A DNA stretch of 64,000 nt from Phycisphaerae bacterium. Its GTDB lineage: Bacteria > Planctomycetota > Phycisphaerae > Phycisphaerales > SM1A02. Shown here piece by piece: positions 9,845 through 18,141 of the stretch (positions within the stretch are counted from its first letter, which is position 1; each line of letters starts with the position of its first letter). The notes beneath the pieces are model-generated. The model saw nothing but the letters and a program-made list of their open reading frames with translations. It was not told the origin of the DNA and ran no database searches. The stretch covers positions 46,248 to 110,247 of the forward strand of contig PAQL01000004.1 of NCBI GenBank assembly GCA_002709295.1, written 5' to 3'. Made by a program: the position numbers and the translations under genes.

Positions 9845-12800
9845 TCAGCCGACGTGGAGGAATTCGTTGAGGTTCAGCATGAGCACGCAGGATGCCTCGA
9901 GGGCCTCGGCCGGGTCGAGTCCGTCCTCGGCCTGCAGTTCGTCGATCATCCTGATGATCTCGGCGACCTCCTGATCGGACGGAGGTCGGCAGAGAGTGAG
10001 TTGCAGTCCGCGTCGTATCTGACCGCGAAGATCGCCCGGACTCTCGGCCCGGAGTCGCTTCGCGAATCTGGCCGCCTGACGATCCATGAACTCCGAATTC
10101 ATCATCATCAGCGACTGGGTCGGAACGGTCGTGGTGAACCGGACCGAGCAGGGACGATCGGTGTCGGGCTGGTCGAATCCCTCGAGGAAGGGATGTCTGA
10201 GCGACCGCTTCAGGAAGACGTAGAGACTTCGCCGTCCGGCCTGGGCATCGTTGGCGCGTCCCCAGGCCTGGTCGGGCCGGGAGGCGGTCTCAAGGACCGC
10301 CCGCGGAAGAGGGGGATACACGCCCGGACCGCGGAGTTCCAGATTGAGCTGGCCGCTCATCGCGAGGATCGAGTCTCGAAGTTCCTCGGCGGAGAGTCGG
10401 CGGAGATCCCTTCGCCATGCCAGATCGTTCAACGGATCCTTGTTGTAGGAACCCTCGTCGAACCGGTTGGACATTCGATAGGTGCTGGATTCGAGGATCA
10501 GCCTCGTCATCTCCCGTCGTGAACCGGCCCGGCGCACGAACTCGCCGGCAAGCCAGTCGAGCAGCTCCGGATGCGTCGGTCGGGAGCCGAGGGAACCGAA
10601 GTCGTCGCTCGAACGCACGATCCCTCTTCCGAAGAGATGCTGCCAGAGCCGGTTCGAGGCGACCCGCCAGGTCACGCGATTGTCATCCTCGACCAGCCAG
10701 TCGGCGAAGGCCAGACGCAGGCCGCTCGATTCGCCGTGTTTCGGAGGATCCGGAGCGAAGTCGAGACCGCCGAGGACCGCGGGCACGCCGGGCTTGACGG
10801 CCCGACCCGGGCTGTGTGCATCGCCCCGGATCAGAATGTTGGTCCCCGGGGGGACGGGGCCGTGGCCTCGGGCGCAGAGCACGAGCGTGGTCTCGGCGGA
10901 CGGCGGTTCCATCGCCAGCAGGCGATCCCGCAGGGCATTGAACTCCTCGGCCGCTTCTTCGCCCTCCGACTCGCGGATCGCCTCGACCACCGCATCGTCG
11001 AAACGGGTCCGGAACGCCATCGCGGCGATCTCCCGGGAACCGAGCGGACGATCGTGGATCCGGATCTCGTCGAGGGTGCCGTTGAAACCACCGCCGCCCG
11101 GAAGCATCCGGCCGATCGAGAGTTGCTTGATCGAATCGAGCGACTGCTTTCCGCCCGTCGCGGAATCGACCTCGCGGCCGTCGACGAAGAGCGCGATCCG
11201 ACCGGTGGAGGCATCACGGGTGAAGGCGATGTGGTGCCACTCGCCGTCGTTGAATCCCGGCGGGGAGTTGATGAACGTCTCGGGGTTGCCGACGCCGGCG
11301 GCGACGATTCCCGATCCGATCATCGAGAGGCCGTAGTCGTTCACGATCCCGGAGACCTCGCCATCGACCAGACCCGAACCGCGGAACCATCTGGGATCCT
11401 CGTCGGGACCGTTGGACTGTGATTCGGTCCGCATCCAGAGACTGATGGTGAACGAGTCCCGGGCGACGTTGGGGATCATCGCGCGATCGTCGCCGCCGTC
11501 GAAACCGAGGGCGCCGCCGTCGAGCCCCTCGCGTCCGAACCTGGCGTCGAGGAGCCGTCCGTCGTGTCGTCCCGTGGCATCGGAAAGCACGCCCTTCGTC
11601 GTGTCGTCGAGTGGGTAGTGGGCGACGAGCCCGTCATCGGAGGAGGAGGAGACGAGGTCTTCGGAGACCGAGCCGCTCCGGTCGCGGAGTTCGATCATCG
11701 CCCGGGCGAACTCCTCGTCGTATCGACGCTTCTCCCGTTCGAAGGTGGCCTCGCCCTCCGCACCGAAGTGGTTCGGGACCCGGCGGGTGATGTTGTTCGC
11801 GTTGATCGCGTTGCCCATCCGCTCCTTGTAGGGCTTGAGGTCCCTGAAGATCGCGGCCAGCCGGTAGTAGTCGCCCTGCAGGATGGGATCACGCTTGTGC
11901 TCATGGCACCGGGCGCACGCCACCGACATGCCCATCATGCCGCGGCTGACCACGTCGATGATGGAATCCATGTCGTCGTTCTTGGCGAGCTCCACGTCGG
12001 TCGGTTCGTCGTCCCAGATGCCGAGGCGATAGAACCCCGTGGCGGTGAGGGTCTGCAGGTCTCGGTCGGGAAGTTCGTCGCCCGCGATCTGTTCGACGAG
12101 GAAGCGGTTCCAGGGCTTGTCCTCGTTGATCGCCTCGACCACCCAGTCCCGGTATCGCCAGGCCTCGGGCTTGGTTCGGTCGCGTTCGTAGCCGTCGGTG
12201 TCGGCGTAGCGGACCGCGTCCAGCCAGTGGCGGGCCCATTTGACGCCGTGCTGAGGGGAATCGAGATACCCGTCGATCATGCGCTCGTAGGCGTCGGGGT
12301 TCCGGTCCGTGACGAACGATTCGACCTCCTCGGGGGTCGGGGGGAGACCCGTGATGTCGTAGGCGACCCGCTTGATCAGGGTCCTGCGGTCGGCCTCGGG
12401 AGCCGGCGTGATCCCGGCCTCATCGAGGCGGGCGAGGACGAAGGCGTCGATGGGATTTCGAACCCAGTCCGGGTTCCCGGTTTCGGGGATCGTGGGTTCG
12501 GTCAGGGGCTGCCACGCCCACCAGTCGCCACCGTCGGGGATGACCTGTGCCTCGAAGGCCTCGGCGGGCACGTCGTTGCCGACTCCGTCGGCCCATGTCG
12601 CGCCTTCCAGCACCCACTCGGTGAGGATGGAGATCTCCTCGTCGGAGAGCCGGGCCTTCGGCGGCATCTGATGCTCCTCCGAATCCCAGGAGATCATCTT
12701 GAGGATCAGGCTGTCCTCGGGGTTCTTCTCGTCGAAGGCGGGACCACGGTCACCACCCACCAGAAGTCCGCTCCGGGCGTCGATGCGGAATCCGCCCCGG

Positions 12801-13000
12801 ATCCTGCCCTCGCCGCCATGGCAGCGCAGGCATTCCCGTTCGATGATCGGCCAGGCTCGTGATTCGAAGAACCGGGACGCCCGGACGATCTGTGCGTGGT
12901 CGTCCTGGGGGATGGATCCGAAGACTCCGGTCGTCGCGAACGCGACGGACACCAGCAGGGCGGAGCCCATGGGGATGTCATGCCGAGGGGGTCGGGGCAT
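9845..13000 (-). CDS. DUF1549/DUF1553 (PSD1) cytochrome c-like protein with inserted LamG domain
   Basis: The product has 1051 residues. I chose ATG 13000 because GGAAG lies 5 nt upstream; ATG 13012 lacks a Shine-Dalgarno sequence. A signal peptide precedes a planctomycete cytochrome c-like domain with the heme motif CLRCH (about residues 57-61), then DUF1549 (about 180-395) with a second CARCH motif, a LamG/concanavalin-like jelly roll (about 455-655, starting GLVAHYPLDD and ending LDEIRIHDRPLG), and DUF1553 (about 745-1045, with NRLWQHLFGRGIVRSSDDFG). Such proteins are thought to be secreted redox or substrate-binding partners in polysaccharide use; this is not proven biochemically. It is the first gene of the operon with the DUF1501 gene. 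Confidence 0.92.
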   Translation of the reverse strand: MPRPPRHDIPMGSALLVSVAFATTGVFGSIPQDDHAQIVRASRFFESRAWPIIERECLRCHGGEGRIRGGFRIDARSGLLVGGDRGPAFDEKNPEDSLILKMISWDSEEHQMPPKARLSDEEISILTEWVLEGATWADGVGNDVPAEAFEAQVIPDGGDWWAWQPLTEPTIPETGNPDWVRNPIDAFVLARLDEAGITPAPEADRRTLIKRVAYDITGLPPTPEEVESFVTDRNPDAYERMIDGYLDSPQHGVKWARHWLDAVRYADTDGYERDRTKPEAWRYRDWVVEAINEDKPWNRFLVEQIAGDELPDRDLQTLTATGFYRLGIWDDEPTDVELAKNDDMDSIIDVVSRGMMGMSVACARCHEHKRDPILQGDYYRLAAIFRDLKPYKERMGNAINANNITRRVPNHFGAEGEATFEREKRRYDEEFARAMIELRDRSGSVSEDLVSSSSDDGLVAHYPLDDTTKGVLSDATGRHDGRLLDARFGREGLDGGALGFDGGDDRAMIPNVARDSFTISLWMRTESQSNGPDEDPRWFRGSGLVDGEVSGIVNDYGLSMIGSGIVAAGVGNPETFINSPPGFNDGEWHHIAFTRDASTGRIALFVDGREVDSATGGKQSLDSIKQLSIGRMLPGGGGFNGTLDEIRIHDRPLGSREIAAMAFRTRFDDAVVEAIRESEGEEAAEEFNALRDRLLAMEPPSAETTLVLCARGHGPVPPGTNILIRGDAHSPGRAVKPGVPAVLGGLDFAPDPPKHGESSGLRLAFADWLVEDDNRVTWRVASNRLWQHLFGRGIVRSSDDFGSLGSRPTHPELLDWLAGEFVRRAGSRREMTRLILESSTYRMSNRFDEGSYNKDPLNDLAWRRDLRRLSAEELRDSILAMSGQLNLELRGPGVYPPLPRAVLETASRPDQAWGRANDAQAGRRSLYVFLKRSLRHPFLEGFDQPDTDRPCSVRFTTTVPTQSLMMMNSEFMDRQAARFAKRLRAESPGDLRGQIRRGLQLTLCRPPSDQEVAEIIRMIDELQAEDGLDPAEALEASCVLMLNLNEFLHVG

Positions 13001-13032
13001 CGGATCTTCCATACCGTGGATCGAACCCCCAC

Positions 13033-13061
13033 ATTGTAGGGTCCGGACGCCGATTTCCCAG
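13033..13061 (-). promoter_or_regulatory. Probable promoter of the DUF1549/LamG operon
   Basis: On the minus strand TACAAT (13038-13033, 5 of 6 matches to the -10 consensus) lies 17 bp from CTGGGA (13061-13056), a weak -35. Transcription would begin near 13026, leaving a leader of about 26 nt before ATG 13000. Confidence 0.5.
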
Positions 13062-13105
13062 CGGAATGGGGGGGTGAGGGCCGTTCCGGGGGGGAAGGCG
13101 TCGGA

Positions 13106-13726
13106 TCAGGGTTTCGATCGATCCGGCTGGCGTCGGATCCGACGCATCGGGAAGGCGACGATCTCCCGCCCGGAGAGGCTCGCGACGAGGTCGTCGAGCG
13201 GGATCGGTCTGCCTCTCCAGCAGTCGACTCCCACGTCCGTGGACCGGCCGATCTCCTCCAGTCGACCGTGGGCGTGCCCGTGGAGATGGACGGATCCCTT
13301 CCGGTTCCCCCGCCATCCACGCAGTGGATAGTGGCAGCAGATCACCCGCGGTCCGTCGGCCGCACGACGGAAGGAGAGAAGATCGTGGACCGAGCTGAAG
13401 AGCCGGTTGAAGTCCTTGTGGTCCGGATCGTGGTTGCCTCTGACCAGCACCAGTCGCTCGGTGGTGAGACGTTCACGAACCTCGTTGGCGACGCGGATCT
13501 TCCTCTTGCGTGAATCGAGATCGCCCACGAAGTCACCGAGATGCAGAAGCAGGTCGTCCGCACCGACCAGGTCGTTGATGCCTTCGATGTACGCCGAATC
13601 CATGGCCTCGGCATCGGTGAAGGAGCGGTCGTAGGAGGCGATCGCGTCCGCCTGGCCGAAATGATTGTCGGCGGTCACGAAGACTCTTCCCGGCGTTTCA
13701 AGCGGGTGATCGGCCATGGATGTCAT
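13106..13726 (-). CDS. Metallophosphoesterase (COG4186-like)
   Basis: The 206-residue cytosolic calcineurin-like phosphoesterase has all metal-binding motifs in order: ADNHFG near the N-terminus, LHLGDFV, RGNHDPD, CCHYP and HLHGHAHG. The overall arrangement resembles the small predicted phosphoesterases of COG4186. The substrate is unknown. Its start ATG 13726 overlaps the stop of the upstream protease gene as ATGA, so translation is probably coupled; ATG 13717 is a second possible start. The C-terminal tail is Arg-rich. Confidence 0.88.
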   Translation of the reverse strand: MTSMADHPLETPGRVFVTADNHFGQADAIASYDRSFTDAEAMDSAYIEGINDLVGADDLLLHLGDFVGDLDSRKRKIRVANEVRERLTTERLVLVRGNHDPDHKDFNRLFSSVHDLLSFRRAADGPRVICCHYPLRGWRGNRKGSVHLHGHAHGRLEEIGRSTDVGVDCWRGRPIPLDDLVASLSGREIVAFPMRRIRRQPDRSKP

Positions 13727-15915
13727 TCAACCGGATCTTCGGCATCCCCGCCGTCTTCCTCGTCATCGGCGAGGCGACGGAGTTCGATGCCCAGGAGATT
13801 TCCGATGGCATGACGCGGTTCGGCCATCGGCTCGAGGCGGAGCGTGAACTCGCCGGTGTCCTCGAGGTCGAGAACACCCAGATCGAACTGGCGGAAGTCG
13901 TCCCAGTTGTCGGTCCGCTCGATGCGGCCGTCGATGAACGCTTCGCCCACGCTGAGTCGGATGGGAGTTCCGGCATGGCGTTTCGGACAGGCGGTGGTCA
14001 GCCTGACGTGCCATCGACCAGGCTGGTCGACCCGGATCGCCCACTCCAGGGCATCGTCCGAATCCTTCCAGGATCCCCAGGTCGTTCGCCCCCCGGGGCC
14101 CATGCGTTCCCGGCGGATCACGTCTCCATCCGGGAAGGCGTCCTCGGCATCGAGGCGGATGATGCCTCGCAGGTCCGCGGTCCCGACGATCCGGTAGCTG
14201 CAGAGTCGCTCGATCACGTCCCGCCGGGACGGGGATTCCGGATCGTCGAAGGCGGCGATCGATGCGCTGACCAGATCCCAGGGGACGACCACCATCGAGG
14301 TGCGGGATCGTCTGGCCGCCAGCCAGCCGGCAAGCCGGCCCTCGGCATCGATCACGGCACCGCCGACCTCGTCCAGGGGACGGTCGGCATCGACCAGATG
14401 AATCGGGCCGAGTCCGCTGGAGAGTCGGCTGGTGCCGATCGAGGTGTTGCTGGAGATCCCGGCGCGGTTCGCGTCCGGTCGGAGTCCGAGGTCGATGCCG
14501 ATGCTGAAGGAGCGGTCCTCCCGCAGGACCTCGATGCGCAGTTCATCGCCGATCCCGAGGTTGGTGATGGCCTCGACGAGGTCGGCGGTGCGGCGAACGT
14601 CCCGGCCGTCCGCGCGCACGATGATGTCGTCCACCTCGAGATTCGCCCGGGCGGCGGCGGTGTTCGGGACGATCCTGATCACTCGAAGCCCCCCGTTCCG
14701 GGACGGTTCGGTGCCGACGCCGAGAAAGGGGCGGTCGTCCGAGGCGTCCCGACTGGAGAGTTCATCCTGATCACGGGCCACGGCCGCGATGCCCGATGAG
14801 CCTCCATCGATCTTCGGGATCACCAGCAGGGACCCCGAACGAAGAGGATCGGTTCGAGGCTCGATGGTCTCGACCTCGAGGCGGTCCGAGAGGCCGGGGA
14901 CCTCGAGGAGCACCAGATCGATCGTGCTGTCCAGGCCGATGGGTCGGGCCTGCAGTTCGAGCCGCGGGGATTCATCGGTGGCGGGTCGGATCACCCTCGG
15001 GGTTCGAATGTGACGGGCGAACTGAGAGGCCTTGGTGATCACCAGGTCGCGGTCGACGATGGTTCCGAGGGAGACGAGTCGATCATCGTCGCGGATCTCC
15101 ACGAGCATGCTGGAGGCGGGGTCGGCGATCGAATCCAGCTTCGCGAGGAACTCGGGATCCCGTCTGGTGCCCGTGGATGACTTCCGTCTGGTCCGGCCTT
15201 CCCATTCCTCGGACGAGGGCGGCTCCACCTCGGGATCCATCAGATGAGGCATCCAGGCGTGGATCGCATCGACCGAGGTCGCGAGGTTCTGCCACGGCTG
15301 GTGGCCGCATCGGCTCGCGATGCCCACGATCCGACCTTCGAGATCGAGGATGGGCCCTCCCGAGTCGCCGGCATCGATCGGACTGTCCATGGCCAGTTCG
15401 GCACCCTCGAGGTCGATGATGCGGCCGATCCGGGTGGCGGGCTCCCGGCTTCCGTTGCTGCTGATCGCGGCGGCATGACCGAGGGTGACGATCCACTCGC
15501 CCATCTGCAGCGATCCGGCGGGGGCCAGCGGCGAGAAGGCGAAGGGCGTGGGTTCCTCATCGTCCTCTCGAAGCATCTCGATCACCGCGAGATCGACGTC
15601 ATCCTCGAAGACGGAGGAGACCACCCGTCCCCGGTGACGCTCGCCGTCGGGAAGCACGATCATCAATCGCCGGGGATTTCCCCGGACCACGTGCCCGGCG
15701 GTGAGCACCAGGCCGGCCGAGTCGAAGATGACTCCGGTCGCCATGCTGCTCGAACGCCCTCCGGTGGTGATCCGGACCACCGCGGGGTTCGCCTTCTCGA
15801 CCACTTCGATGAATCGGTCCTCCAGCTGCCGGAGGTCATCCTCCGAGCGGAGAACGCCTGCATTCACACCGCAGGCCACGATCAGTGAGATCAGGATCGA
15901 AAGTCGGGTCGCCAT
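13723..15915 (-). CDS. Secreted trypsin-like serine protease with PDZ domain (DegP/HtrA-like)
   Basis: The 730-residue protein starts at ATG 15915, chosen because it opens a clean signal peptide (MATRLSILISLIVACGVNAG). The first domain (about residues 30-230) is a trypsin-like fold with H75 in LTAGHVV, D108 in DVDLAVIE and S185 in DAGDSGGP. A second region (about 255-370: LVEIRDDD, LVITKASQF, DLVLLEVPG) resembles a protease domain without its catalytic residues. A PDZ domain follows (about 390-490: FLGVGTEPS, GLRVIRIVPNTAA), then another beta-rich region to about 590 and a C-terminal domain that ends in an acidic tail. It would act in periplasmic protein quality control. The unusual two-protease-like layout is described under findings. 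Confidence 0.85.
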   Translation of the reverse strand: MATRLSILISLIVACGVNAGVLRSEDDLRQLEDRFIEVVEKANPAVVRITTGGRSSSMATGVIFDSAGLVLTAGHVVRGNPRRLMIVLPDGERHRGRVVSSVFEDDVDLAVIEMLREDDEEPTPFAFSPLAPAGSLQMGEWIVTLGHAAAISSNGSREPATRIGRIIDLEGAELAMDSPIDAGDSGGPILDLEGRIVGIASRCGHQPWQNLATSVDAIHAWMPHLMDPEVEPPSSEEWEGRTRRKSSTGTRRDPEFLAKLDSIADPASSMLVEIRDDDRLVSLGTIVDRDLVITKASQFARHIRTPRVIRPATDESPRLELQARPIGLDSTIDLVLLEVPGLSDRLEVETIEPRTDPLRSGSLLVIPKIDGGSSGIAAVARDQDELSSRDASDDRPFLGVGTEPSRNGGLRVIRIVPNTAAARANLEVDDIIVRADGRDVRRTADLVEAITNLGIGDELRIEVLREDRSFSIGIDLGLRPDANRAGISSNTSIGTSRLSSGLGPIHLVDADRPLDEVGGAVIDAEGRLAGWLAARRSRTSMVVVPWDLVSASIAAFDDPESPSRRDVIERLCSYRIVGTADLRGIIRLDAEDAFPDGDVIRRERMGPGGRTTWGSWKDSDDALEWAIRVDQPGRWHVRLTTACPKRHAGTPIRLSVGEAFIDGRIERTDNWDDFRQFDLGVLDLEDTGEFTLRLEPMAEPRHAIGNLLGIELRRLADDEEDGGDAEDPVE

Positions 15916-16180
15916 GACGCGGGAGGGGATGCGCGGGTGCCTGCCCGACCCGGTCCGGGTCCTGAATCCACTCATCAGATCTCCTGTCATCGGATTTCCT
16001 GTCATCGGACCTCCGGGGAATGGAATCGCGTCTTCGCACGCCCTCTCCCCCTTCCCTGAAACGATCCGGGAAGGGAGGTTGTTGCGTGCACCGGTCCTTC
16101 GGAGGACCGGTTCGTCGGGAATCGAGTTCCAGACTCGACACAGTGATCGTAAGCGGCCTGACGGTGGGGGGAAGGGCCGG

Positions 16181-16186
16181 TACCGT
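16181..16186 (+). promoter_or_regulatory. Candidate -10 element (TACCGT) of the nucleosidase gene
   Basis: TACCGT ends 8 nt before ATG 16195 and the intervening bases are CCCCCTTC, with no Shine-Dalgarno sequence. The spacing would place the transcription start at or next to the start codon. Confidence 0.3.
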
Positions 16187-16194
16187 CCCCCTTC

Positions 16195-16959
16195 ATGACC
16201 GAGATCACCTCCGATGGCTGGCCCCGTCCCGTCCACAGGGTGGCCTTTCTCTTCGCGATGTCCGCCGAGGGAACCGGTTTCGCCCGTCGGCTGGGGCTGG
16301 AGGATCAGGGGAGCCTCGATTCCTCCCTCCCCGCCCACTGGCTGAAGGGACGCCTCGCCGGCTCCGATGGAGGGTCCCTCGAGGTCGCGGTGGGATTCGC
16401 GGGCACCGACCCCGATCACGGCGTCGATCGGATCGGGACGGTCCCCGCGGCCCTTGCCGCCCATCTGCTCATCCGCCGGTTCGAACCGGACCTGCTGGTC
16501 AACGCGGGGACGTGCGGGGGTTTCAAGGTCAGAGGAGCCCGGGTCGGATCCATCTACCTGGGATCGAAGGCCTTCCTCTTTCATGATCATCGAGTTCCCC
16601 TTCCCGGTTTCGACGCCTTCGGGGTCGGTCGGATCGAGGCGGATCATCCGGAGGAGCTTCTGGAGGTGATGGATGCGGAGCCCGGCGTGATCTCGACCGG
16701 TGATTCCTTCACCCCGTGTGCCGAGGAGCTCGAGTTCTTCGAACGCGAAGGGGTTCATGCGAAGGAGATGGAGGCTGCGGCCATCGCCCGACTGGCTCGT
16801 GATCACGGCCTTCCGTTCCTCGCCGTGAAGGCGGTGACCGACCTCGTGGATCATCCCGAGCCCGAGCAGGAGGCGTTTCTCCGCAATCTCGAGCGGGTCA
16901 GCGCCTCGCTGGGGGAACGGCTCGTCCGTCTCCTCGACTGGCTGGGGACACGGACCTGA
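16195..16959 (+). CDS. 5'-Methylthioadenosine/S-adenosylhomocysteine nucleosidase, plant-type MTN
   Basis: The 254-residue protein cleaves the glycosidic bond of methylthioadenosine (and in many homologues S-adenosylhomocysteine), recycling by-products of SAM-dependent reactions. It resembles plant MTN more than the short bacterial Pfs/MTAN: VDRIGTVPAAL, VNAGTCGGFKVRGA, HDHRVPLPGFDAFGVG, STGDSF, KEMEAAA and VKAVTDLVDHP all align in order with the Arabidopsis-type enzymes as I recall them. KEMEAAA holds the nucleoside-binding Glu pair and VTDLVD the catalytic Asp. It is cytosolic, monocistronic, and opposite in direction to the protease gene. Futalosine hydrolase is a less likely reading because of the strong MTN match. 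Confidence 0.85.
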   Translation: MTEITSDGWPRPVHRVAFLFAMSAEGTGFARRLGLEDQGSLDSSLPAHWLKGRLAGSDGGSLEVAVGFAGTDPDHGVDRIGTVPAALAAHLLIRRFEPDLLVNAGTCGGFKVRGARVGSIYLGSKAFLFHDHRVPLPGFDAFGVGRIEADHPEELLEVMDAEPGVISTGDSFTPCAEELEFFEREGVHAKEMEAAAIARLARDHGLPFLAVKAVTDLVDHPEPEQEAFLRNLERVSASLGERLVRLLDWLGTRT

Positions 16960-17119
16960 TCCGGACCGGATGGCTCCGGATATCCACCAGGTCCTCCAGA
17001 CCGAATTCGATGCTCCGTTCAAGGCCGTCGCCCGTCGAACGCTTCTGGCGATCCGGTGACATGGTGACAGTCTCCTCCAGCGAGGATCGGTTTCCGATCC
17101 GGAGAGGAGAGGGTTTTCG

Positions 17120-17404
17120 ATGCAGATGCAGACCGTGACACACACCGGACTCGTCGCGGTGGTCGCACTGGGTGGTGCCCTGACGGCGGCAGCCGCGATG
17201 GCGGCGGGGCTGGACGACCCTCTCGGTTCGGTGATGAGCATGACGAATCCCCTCATGCACGAGGGTCAGTCGCTCATCCCCCTCAATCACGACATCATCG
17301 CAAGCCTCTTCGGCCTCGAGGAGACGGTCTTCGAGATCGCTTCGGAACCACCGGCGCCTCACGGACCGGATCTCGCCGGAGGGACCTCCGGTAACGCACC
17401 GTGA
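17120..17404 (+). CDS. Small secreted protein of unknown function
   Basis: The 94-residue product has an N-terminal hydrophobic segment (TGLVAVVALGGALTAAAAMAAG, about residues 9-30) that fits a cleaved signal peptide, giving a mature protein of roughly 65 residues without cysteines or recognisable motifs. A strong Shine-Dalgarno run, GGAGAGGAGAGG at 17101-17112, stands 7 nt before ATG 17120, which is the main reason to accept it as a gene. It lies just upstream of the exosortase locus on the same strand, but no sorting signal is visible. Confidence 0.6.
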   Translation: MQMQTVTHTGLVAVVALGGALTAAAAMAAGLDDPLGSVMSMTNPLMHEGQSLIPLNHDIIASLFGLEETVFEIASEPPAPHGPDLAGGTSGNAP

Positions 17405-17508
17405 GAGATGAGAGGCACCTGCGGCACGTCACCGCCCGGTCCCCTGATTCGCGGCTCCGCAGGCATTCGAGCCCGGCGATCCGGTGATGGGGGAGGCCGC
17501 AAGGACCC

Positions 17509-17514
17509 TATAAA
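17509..17514 (+). promoter_or_regulatory. Candidate -10 element (TATAAA) ahead of the exosortase locus
   Basis: TATAAA sits in the otherwise featureless 250-bp gap between 17404 and 17655, 140 bp before the small sorting-signal protein. No convincing -35 is visible at 16-18 bp. The leader would contain a small hairpin formed by CCGTGA and TCACGG. Confidence 0.35.
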
Positions 17515-17654
17515 ACCCGGAGTTCAAGGCCTTCAGTGGGAGATTCGAGCCTCGGACTCAAACCGTGAATCTGAAGTGATGAATCACGGCTCCTGTCGAG
17601 TACTCTCGAAACGGGACCTGCCGACCCGAGTCGGCCGGAAGAGGAGAGGACAGG

Positions 17655-17954
17655 GTGTCGAGAAGAGGCTTTTCAATCCGACGCGCGCCCGGCTTCCGGG
17701 TACTGGGTTGCCTCGTGATGATGTCATGCATCATGGCGAACCATTCCGTCGTCCTGGGAGACCAGGCGACGCCCCCCTCCATCTGGGATCGCGAGGTGCC
17801 CGGAACCAGCGAGACCTACGCCGAGGCCAGCCGAAACGATGCGATGGCGGAAAGCGCCGATCCGGTGCTGCTGCCGCTTCCCGCCCCTCTGGTGGCGGCG
17901 GGACTCGGTCTGTTGGGCGCCTACATGCTGAAGCGTCGGTTCAACGGCGGGTGA
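17655..17954 (+). CDS. Small secreted protein with PEP-CTERM-like exosortase sorting signal
   Basis: The 99-residue product starts at GTG 17655 with GAGGAGAGG just upstream. It has an N-terminal signal sequence (hydrophobic LGCLVMMSCIMA, about residues 17-28) and a short polar middle. The C-terminal tail has a Pro-rich LPLPAP motif, a hydrophobic Gly/Leu segment of about 15 residues, and a basic KRRF end. This three-part layout is that of exosortase substrates, with LPLPAP in place of the PEP motif. The exosortase is encoded about 8 kb downstream (25971). Likely fate: export, cleavage at the Pro motif and attachment to the cell surface or polysaccharide. Its role as filler, pilus-like or matrix protein is unknown. 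Confidence 0.7.
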   Translation: MSRRGFSIRRAPGFRVLGCLVMMSCIMANHSVVLGDQATPPSIWDREVPGTSETYAEASRNDAMAESADPVLLPLPAPLVAAGLGLLGAYMLKRRFNGG

Positions 17955-18141
17955 AGTCCGCCGCGGGCCCCGGGGCGACGACCCGTTCGGCCATCTCCCC
18001 GACAGTCCACACGCCTCGAGAATCATCCGTGAAGGGTCGGGTCGCCGATGTGGTCATGAAGCGCCACTGCGCACCGAGGACCCAAGGAACCTCGACGATC
18101 CGTCCGCATGAGAGTCAGACGGTCGCAGGTTCACCCAGGAC

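Noticed and set aside
11564-12862. 432-codon plus-strand frame opposite the DUF1549/LamG gene
   Set aside because: It has no motifs and overlaps coding sequence with CxxCH and DUF1549 signatures on the minus strand.
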